From NCBI GenBank assembly GCA_013697395.1, contig JACCWY010000247.1, forward strand, positions 1-5,110: a stretch of 5,110 nucleotides of DNA. The letters are read 5' to 3'. Below the pieces are notes generated by a model. The model saw nothing but the letters and a program-made list of their open reading frames with translations. It did not search any database and had not been told where the DNA came from. Origin of the DNA: Chloroflexota bacterium (GTDB lineage Bacteria; Chloroflexota; Limnocylindria; QHBO01). Position numbers and translations under genes: made by a program. Shown piece after piece: positions 1 to 4,527 of this stretch. Position 1 is the first letter of the stretch. Each line of letters starts with the position of its first letter.

Positions 1-195
1 GTCCGCCACCTGCTGCTCAGCGGCCTCTCCATCCTTGAGATCGCCGCGGAAACGGGGGCGGGGAAGACGCTCATCTACAACCAGCGGCAGGCGCTGCGGA
101 AGGCGGGACAGAAGTTCATCGACCGCCGTGAGCATAACGTCGGCCGCGTCTCCCGATGTAAACCGGTCACGCGTCGAGGCGGCGACGACGGCTAG
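1..195 (+). CDS. C-terminal end of a helix-turn-helix protein, sigma-70 region 4-like (5' end outside window)
   Basis: Frame 1 is open from the window edge to a TAG at 193-195, giving 64 residues of a protein whose start lies to the left. The segment from residue 4 to about 36 (LLLSGLSILEIAAETGAGKT, then IYNQRQALRKAG) has the spacing of a helix-turn-helix. It resembles region 4 of sigma-70 family factors, where 'GLS..EIA' is followed by a recognition helix and an 'ALRKA' tail. LuxR-, resolvase- or terminase-type HTH proteins are alternatives, since the rest of the protein is not visible. Third codon positions are almost all G or C up to about 150, as in ahcY at the other end, so this is probably a resident gene. 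Its last 15 or so codons (C-K-P-V-T-R-R-G-G-D-D-G) look less coding-like, so the natural C-terminus may have been replaced at an insertion junction. Coding status is fairly sure; family is tentative. Confidence 0.55.
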   Translation, partial: VRHLLLSGLSILEIAAETGAGKTLIYNQRQALRKAGQKFIDRREHNVGRVSRCKPVTRRGGDDG

Positions 196-230
196 CGGTG
201 CTGCAACTCGCCCGGCAAAAATCTCGCGAA

Positions 231-258
231 CGATCGTGGCGATGGTCGTGCGATCGTG
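231..258. repeat. Direct repeat CGATCGTG, two copies 20 bp apart next to a putative -10 box
   Basis: CGATCGTG is at 231-238 and again at 251-258, starts 20 bp apart (about two helical turns), and the second copy abuts TATGAT at 259-264. Each copy contains the palindrome CGATCG. The same 8-mer occurs in reverse complement (CACGATCG) at 4321-4328, just after the large gene ends. The position would suit an operator bound by a repressor, but no regulator gene is present in the window and CGATCG is common in GC-rich DNA. Confidence 0.3.
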
Positions 259-264
259 TATGAT
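259..264 (+). promoter_or_regulatory. Possible -10 element (TATGAT) for the large ATPase gene
   Basis: TATGAT matches the sigma-70 -10 consensus at five of six positions and is preceded by TG at 257-258, which is one base closer than a true extended -10. No convincing -35 hexamer is found 16-18 bp upstream; the bases there read GTGGCG or similar. A transcript from here would start near 271 and carry a leader of about 255 nt. This is a weak call. Confidence 0.22.
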
Positions 265-359
265 ACCGTCGCTTCAAAAGGGGGAGACTTCCGCGATGGT
301 ATGGCGTCCGGAAGAGTCACGTTGAGCGCCGCATAGCGCGAGCCCCAATTCTTGCGCAA

Positions 360-404
360 TTCGGTCACGTCAGCAGCTCGCGATCCTCTCGGGCTTCGGT
401 CACG
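360..404. repeat. Direct repeat TTCGGTCACG, two copies 35 bp apart
   Basis: TTCGGTCACG occurs at 360-369 and 395-404. The core CGGTCACG also appears at 164-171, and GTCACG again at 316-321, so four GTCACG cores fall within about 240 bp upstream of the large gene. They could be protein-binding sites or remnants of a small duplication. No function can be assigned. Confidence 0.35.
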
Positions 405-520
405 CCGCTATCCGGCGCTTGGCAGTCGACCCCTGATGAGGTCTATCGACACCTGCTGTCTCGCGGGAAGCTCGCCTGCGCATGCGTCGCCAACAAGAGA
501 ATACAGGCCGTCGGCCTGTG

Positions 521-533
521 GGAGGTGGCTGTG
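521..533 (+). promoter_or_regulatory. Ribosome binding site deciding a GTG start at 531
   Basis: GGAGGTG at 521-527 is a near-perfect Shine-Dalgarno sequence. It overlaps the first in-frame GTG (525) and so cannot serve it. It lies five bases ahead of the next in-frame GTG at 531-533, which is the better initiation codon. In-frame ATGs at 579 and 624 have poorer upstream sequences. Confidence 0.5.
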
Positions 534-3500
534 TACGCACACTTGAATGCTTGTACCCGTAGAGTTGTGGAACAACTGATGGCGGGCGGGAAGCCGATTG
601 TCGGCGGCGAAGAAGTTCCGGCCATGTCGGATGATGAGCGCCGCTTGCTTCATGTTCTCGCGACGAAACTCAACTCGTTGGCGAAAGGCGCTGAACTCGT
701 CAAGCAGATTGAAAAAGAACTCTCGGCAATTCTTTCGTTGCCGGACGCCAAAGACCTGACGTCGTCTTTGGTCGTCGCGCCGCCGACGTTTTGGCGATTT
801 GGCCGTCTTAAGGCGTACTCGTTTCGTGGGCTCGCGCCCGCAGGTCATGAGTGGCCGTTCGACTTTAACGGTCAATCGTGCCTGTTCCACGGCGGCAACG
901 GCAGTGGCAAATCCTCCCTCATGGGCGCAGTCGCATGGTGCCTCACAGGGCAGCTTTTTCGCGATGATTGTGAGCCCTGCGCGCCGCAGCCCATCGAAAT
1001 CTATACCACGGATGATAGGGCGAAGGCCGCTGGCACTCGCCCGTGTGCACTTGCCTTAACAGATGCCGCTGGAGCCAACACCTCCGCGGACGCTCCCTTC
1101 TGGGTAGAACTTGAGCTGCTTCCGAACGAAGGCAACAGCGCGAGCACGCCTATCTGGATCAGGCGGCATCGATCGGACGGACTCTCGACGTCTCTCGATG
1201 GCGTAACCTGGCGAAAAATCAGTACCGTTGATGAAATCGGCATTAGCGAGCTCGATACGGAACTTCACGTCCTCATGCCCGCGCGCGTGCCACACCTGAG
1301 ATTCGGGAAGACCCCGGAATTGGTTCGACTCTTCGCTCAAGTCGTCGGCTTGGATGACTTGGAGGCGATTGCGGAGGGCGCCAAGAGCGTCCACGCGGCA
1401 TTCACCCGGACGGCTAACACAATTGAGAAGGATCAGTTGGTCCCGCTTCGCCAGCAGGTTGACGATCTTGTGCACGACTTGGATGCGCTCGCGCCGAGCG
1501 TGATCAAGTCGATGACCGGATACGCCGCGGCCACTGGTGCAACACGCGCGCTGAGCGATGTAGCACAGTTGGGCACGAGTATCTCCGAGCGGCTGAATGC
1601 GCAGCGGCGCACCCTCGCTTCGAGCTTGGGGCTATCAATGCCTGGCGTTGATGGCGCTGACGACGCTACTTTTGTCGAACAACTAAAATTGCTTCCCGGA
1701 CAGGTTCAGGCTTGTGTTACTCAGCTTGAACGGCCGCTGGACCAGCTCTTCCCGTCGGTGCTGCAAGCAGGCCAACCATCGCCCGATGAGCTCGAAGTTG
1801 CTTCGACGAAGCTGTCCGCATTCGTGGAAAGCGCGGTCAGAATCAGCAACGACCGGGCAAAGTGGGCGAAGCGCGAGAGCACGGACCCAGCCCTCCAAGC
1901 GATGCTTGCCGCGGCCGCGCAATATGACGAGAGCGACGACCAGTGCCCTGTCTGCTTGCGGCCGATGGCCGAGGTCCCTGACCGCAGGTCGACATTGCTG
2001 GACCTGAAGTCCCTCAAGGATCAGGCGCACTTGAAGCGCGAAGTCGAAGACTTGGAAACGGGCCTCATTGCAGAGTTGCGTACGATTGTCTCTCATGCGC
2101 ACGCGGCCCGCGCGCAGAAGTCCATGTCGCAGCGCGTTCAAGACGATTGGACCAAGTTAAAGTCGAATGCGTGCTCAGGACTGCTTCTGCAACTCGCCGA
2201 GAGGTTGGACGATAGGATCACTTCCACCACTCTATCAAGTGCGGCTTCAGCATCGGTCTCCGAGAGGGCTGCGCCTGTTCTGCCGACAGGATTCCAGCGT
2301 CTGGCGGGCGCGATCGCCGATGCCAAGGGATATCTCGTGTGGGCAAGGGGGATGAACGCCGAGTTGTCCGTCGTTCGGGCGGCACTAGAACGCGTCGTGC
2401 GAAGTGATCCGTCGTCGCTTCGTGCGACGGTTGAAATGGGAAGAACGTTGAGCGACGAAATTGGCACACTCGGTCAAGCCCACCAGTTGGCGGGGAGATT
2501 GTGGAAGGCCCTGAAATTGATCAATGACCACAACGCGCACGTGCAACGGGCCAGTGCGATGGCGGCGGCCGCGGGCCCCATTAAGGATCTGGGCGATCTC
2601 GCGCGCAAAGAGGCGTTCGACGTGGTTAAGCGAGTTGATCCTGAGGTCAAGGAGTATTACGCGCGGCTATACGGCAATGAAGTACTGGAATTGAACCTAA
2701 TCACCTCGGGACATGCGGCTAACCGTAACATCAAGACGGAGATTAACGCCTACTTCAAGGTCGGAAAGGAGCGGGTTCCGATTGGTCCGTTTTCGAATGC
2801 CGGCCGCCTCCGCGGGATCATGCTGTCATTCGTCTTCGCCCTGTTGAAGCATTCGCGAAACTCGATTGGCTTGATCGTTCTAGACGACCCGGCGCTTTCG
2901 ATGGACGATGAGCACAAGACGCGCTTTCTGGACGACCTGATTGCGCCTGTAATGGCTGATCGACAAGTCGTTTTGGCCACGCATTATGAGAGCTTCTTTA
3001 AGGCCGCAGAAACGCACTTCCGGTCCGGCGAGCGTTTCAACGTTGTGCCAAAGAGAAGTCGATCTGATGCCGTCAACTTCGAGCCCGCCGACCTGCTTGT
3101 CCGACTGGAGCAATTCCTATCGCGGCCGACTTCCGCGTGGCGAGAGGCAGGGAACAACCTGAGGCTCTGGGCAGAGCGGACACTCGCAGCGCTGAGCGCA
3201 TATGCGCCGGACCCGTTCGTCGTCTTCAACAACGTCCCCGCCACTGTCGCCGCCTACAAGGCAATCGTCGACGATCGGGTCGCGACTGAGCGAAGAGACC
3301 GTATCGTTGCGGCTCTTGAGAGCCCTGTCTTTGAGCGCGTTCGCAACGCGTGTGCGCATGACGAAGAACCGATCGAGAACGACGTTCGCGACGCGCTTAA
3401 GGTGCTGAAAGAAAGCAATGCGGACGTTGACTTCGAGTTGAAGCGATTGAAGACCCTCCACCGGCACTCGGTGCTTGGGCGTGGATTGGGTCGGCGCCCT

Positions 3501-4304
3501 TATTTGGAGTCGCTTCCAATCCAACTTGAGGCGCCACCGATGAGGCTCGCCATCGAAGCACGAGCTGCGGCGGCGACCGGAGGAGCGGGCATTGAGTGGC
3601 TCGAGAGCTCACTCGCGGATCTTCCTCGGCTTCCGTTGCTGATGGCGTTGGACGATGCGCTCGCGCCGACCTGTAGTCGCGGAAACATCCTCATCATGGA
3701 TTCTGATGACGCCGGCGTGAGCAGCTCTGACCTAGTGGCGGTACAGACCGAGGACGGACATCGCTACGCGCGCCGATTCTGGGCTGATGAACGTGGAGTG
3801 CAACTCGAAGCGACAAACCCGACGATGGCATTTGAACCGGTTTTCTTGGGAACGGGCAAACATCGCATTCGGAAAATTGCAGGCGTCCTGTTCGATGGAT
3901 ATCCCGTGCGTTCTCGGCGCGAAACCGGAAAAGAGTGGACCGCAATTGAAACCGCGCCCCCAAATCTGCTCAATAACGTTATCGGCGTGCGCGTTGTTGG
4001 GGCGAGTTTACAACCCCTCGCATCCGAGGGACAAATCGTCTTGGTGCGAAAGCAGTCCGTCACGACGGTCAGTCCGGGCGCTCTTGCATGTGTTGACATC
4101 GATGGGGGCGGCGTCGTGCTTAAGCGATGCTATCCCTTGGGCGCTAAGTGGGTCCTCAACCCTCTGAATCTCATTGACGTAATCGATCCGATCGTCGTCG
4201 ATGCCACCAACCTGCGGCATGTGTATCCTGTGCTAGGAGTCTTGTTTTCTGTTCGACTGGAGTCGGAGCGCTCTGTTATCACGCCACGCGCCTTAGCCAG
4301 TTGA
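525..4304 (+). CDS. SMC/Rad50-like zinc-hook ATPase fused to a HEPN ribonuclease-type domain and tandem LexA/S24-like peptidase modules; putative defence protein
   Basis: Numbering is from GTG 525 (1259 residues); the ribosome binding site favours GTG 531, two codons later. Residues about 93-290 form the N-terminal ATPase half, with Walker A GGNGSGKSS at 123-131. About 290-700 is helical, probably coiled coil, with a Rad50-type zinc hook CPVC at 474-477. About 700-830 is the C-terminal half: a degenerate signature region (SNAGRLRG, 757-764), Walker B and D-loop LIVLDDPALSMD (783-794), and the H-loop LATH ending at His820. A helical HEPN-like domain follows (about 850-975) with RNACAH (Arg940-His945), the Rx4H motif of HEPN ribonucleases. 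Then come two S24-like modules. The first (about 1036-1128) has Ala1045 and Arg1083 at the catalytic positions. The second (about 1140-1243) has GASLQP with Ser1161 and LKR with Lys1200, 39 residues apart as is usual for LexA/UmuD/CI. No membrane segment or signal peptide was seen. Zinc-hook ATPase plus HEPN resembles RloC-type anticodon nucleases, so I infer a self-contained anti-phage or stress toxin. The S24 fusion is unusual. The gene stands alone, with lower and more mixed GC than its neighbours, suggesting transfer. ATPase assignment is firm, HEPN and S24 good, biological role inferred. Confidence 0.9.
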   Translation: MAVYAHLNACTRRVVEQLMAGGKPIVGGEEVPAMSDDERRLLHVLATKLNSLAKGAELVKQIEKELSAILSLPDAKDLTSSLVVAPPTFWRFGRLKAYSFRGLAPAGHEWPFDFNGQSCLFHGGNGSGKSSLMGAVAWCLTGQLFRDDCEPCAPQPIEIYTTDDRAKAAGTRPCALALTDAAGANTSADAPFWVELELLPNEGNSASTPIWIRRHRSDGLSTSLDGVTWRKISTVDEIGISELDTELHVLMPARVPHLRFGKTPELVRLFAQVVGLDDLEAIAEGAKSVHAAFTRTANTIEKDQLVPLRQQVDDLVHDLDALAPSVIKSMTGYAAATGATRALSDVAQLGTSISERLNAQRRTLASSLGLSMPGVDGADDATFVEQLKLLPGQVQACVTQLERPLDQLFPSVLQAGQPSPDELEVASTKLSAFVESAVRISNDRAKWAKRESTDPALQAMLAAAAQYDESDDQCPVCLRPMAEVPDRRSTLLDLKSLKDQAHLKREVEDLETGLIAELRTIVSHAHAARAQKSMSQRVQDDWTKLKSNACSGLLLQLAERLDDRITSTTLSSAASASVSERAAPVLPTGFQRLAGAIADAKGYLVWARGMNAELSVVRAALERVVRSDPSSLRATVEMGRTLSDEIGTLGQAHQLAGRLWKALKLINDHNAHVQRASAMAAAAGPIKDLGDLARKEAFDVVKRVDPEVKEYYARLYGNEVLELNLITSGHAANRNIKTEINAYFKVGKERVPIGPFSNAGRLRGIMLSFVFALLKHSRNSIGLIVLDDPALSMDDEHKTRFLDDLIAPVMADRQVVLATHYESFFKAAETHFRSGERFNVVPKRSRSDAVNFEPADLLVRLEQFLSRPTSAWREAGNNLRLWAERTLAALSAYAPDPFVVFNNVPATVAAYKAIVDDRVATERRDRIVAALESPVFERVRNACAHDEEPIENDVRDALKVLKESNADVDFELKRLKTLHRHSVLGRGLGRRPYLESLPIQLEAPPMRLAIEARAAAATGGAGIEWLESSLADLPRLPLLMALDDALAPTCSRGNILIMDSDDAGVSSSDLVAVQTEDGHRYARRFWADERGVQLEATNPTMAFEPVFLGTGKHRIRKIAGVLFDGYPVRSRRETGKEWTAIETAPPNLLNNVIGVRVVGASLQPLASEGQIVLVRKQSVTTVSPGALACVDIDGGGVVLKRCYPLGAKWVLNPLNLIDVIDPIVVDATNLRHVYPVLGVLFSVRLESERSVITPRALAS

Positions 4305-4362
4305 CGCCATGTGCGTCTTTCACGATCGAGGCCACCTGCCACGGCCCGGTGCGCCATAGCTG

Positions 4363-4391
4363 TTGACTTCATCGAGCGAATCTTCAACAAT
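4363..4391 (+). promoter_or_regulatory. Candidate sigma-70-type promoter for ahcY
   Basis: TTGACT (4363-4368) matches the -35 consensus at five of six positions. A 17-bp spacer separates it from AACAAT (4386-4391), which matches the -10 at four of six. The transcript would start near 4398 and carry a leader of about 130 nt before the ahcY ATG. Because this lies downstream of the large gene, ahcY would have its own promoter and not depend on the inserted gene. Confidence 0.38.
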
Positions 4392-4411
4392 CCATCCGGA
4401 TCAACGGATGG
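4392..4411. repeat. Perfect inverted repeat (7-bp arms, 6-nt loop) at the ahcY promoter
   Basis: CCATCCG (4392-4398), loop GATCAA, then CGGATGG (4405-4411). It lies directly after the putative -10 box, so it could be an operator around the start site or, if transcription starts further upstream, an RNA hairpin in the leader. It has no following T-run, so it is not a typical terminator. The left-arm sequence recurs at 4465-4471. Confidence 0.5.
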
Positions 4412-4454
4412 AGTGAGGCCACGCGCGCCGGGCGTTTTCAGGCCAATTGATGTG

Positions 4455-4473
4455 CATCCGTGCCCCATCCGTG
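4455..4473. repeat. Tandem CATCCGTG units, 11-bp period, in the ahcY leader
   Basis: CATCCGTG is at 4455-4462 and 4466-4473. Both are complementary to the right arm of the upstream hairpin: ACGGATGG at 4404-4411 can pair over 8 bp with CCATCCGT at 4465-4472, and ACGGATG (4404-4410) over 7 bp with 4455-4461. They could form a structure competing with the 4392-4411 hairpin, or be helically phased protein-binding sites. Confidence 0.4.
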
Positions 4474-4527
4474 GCAGAATCCCACGTTTTCCGTTTTCCG
4501 ACCATCGCCGAACCGAGGAGAAAACCC

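Larger units (their letters stand above)
196..524. other. Leader/intergenic region before the large ATPase gene
   Basis: There is no independent gene that I can support in these 329 bases. The stretch holds short direct repeats (CGATCGTG twice, TTCGGTCACG twice), a possible -10 box at 259-264, an 8-bp palindrome TTGCGCAA at 352-359, and a purine-rich AGGGGGAG at 279-286 ahead of ATG codons at 296 and 301. Those ATGs open only 9- and 11-codon peptides (stops at 323-325 and 334-336). The frame of the downstream gene is open from 264 (after a TGA at 261-263) through this whole region without an ATG, GTG or TTG until 525. The region may therefore include lost or frameshifted N-terminal coding sequence. 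Confidence 0.5.
4305..4527. other. Intergenic region with the ahcY leader
   Basis: These 223 bases separate the large gene from ahcY. No clear rho-independent terminator follows the TGA at 4302-4304: the pairing of GGCCACC (4330-4336) with GGTGCGCC (4348-4355) is bulged and has no T-run. The rest contains a plausible promoter at 4363-4391, a perfect hairpin at 4392-4411, repeated CATCCGTG units, and a CGTTTTC tandem pair at 4484-4497 shortly before the ahcY ribosome binding site. I see no credible protein gene here. Confidence 0.6.

Noticed and set aside
35..325. 96-codon forward reading frame
   Set aside because: Its first half is an Arg/Ser-rich shadow of the HTH gene in frame 1; the second half has no recognisable motif, although its last ATG (296) with an SD-like sequence is mentioned under the open-frame finding.
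352..546. 64-codon forward reading frame upstream of the large gene
   Set aside because: No good ribosome binding site, low-complexity composition, and it overlaps the ribosome binding site and start of the real gene.
408..890. 160-codon reverse-strand reading frame
   Set aside because: It overlaps the start of the large gene, which has clear ATPase motifs from the same bases; the reverse translation shows no recognisable domain.
4305..4360. Rho-independent terminator after the large gene
   Set aside because: The only stem (GGCCACC with GGTGCGCC) is bulged with a long loop and is not followed by a T-run.
4305..4527. SAH riboswitch upstream of ahcY
   Set aside because: The gene is a classic target, but I could not recognise the conserved core of the known SAH riboswitch; only the simple hairpin alternatives are visible.
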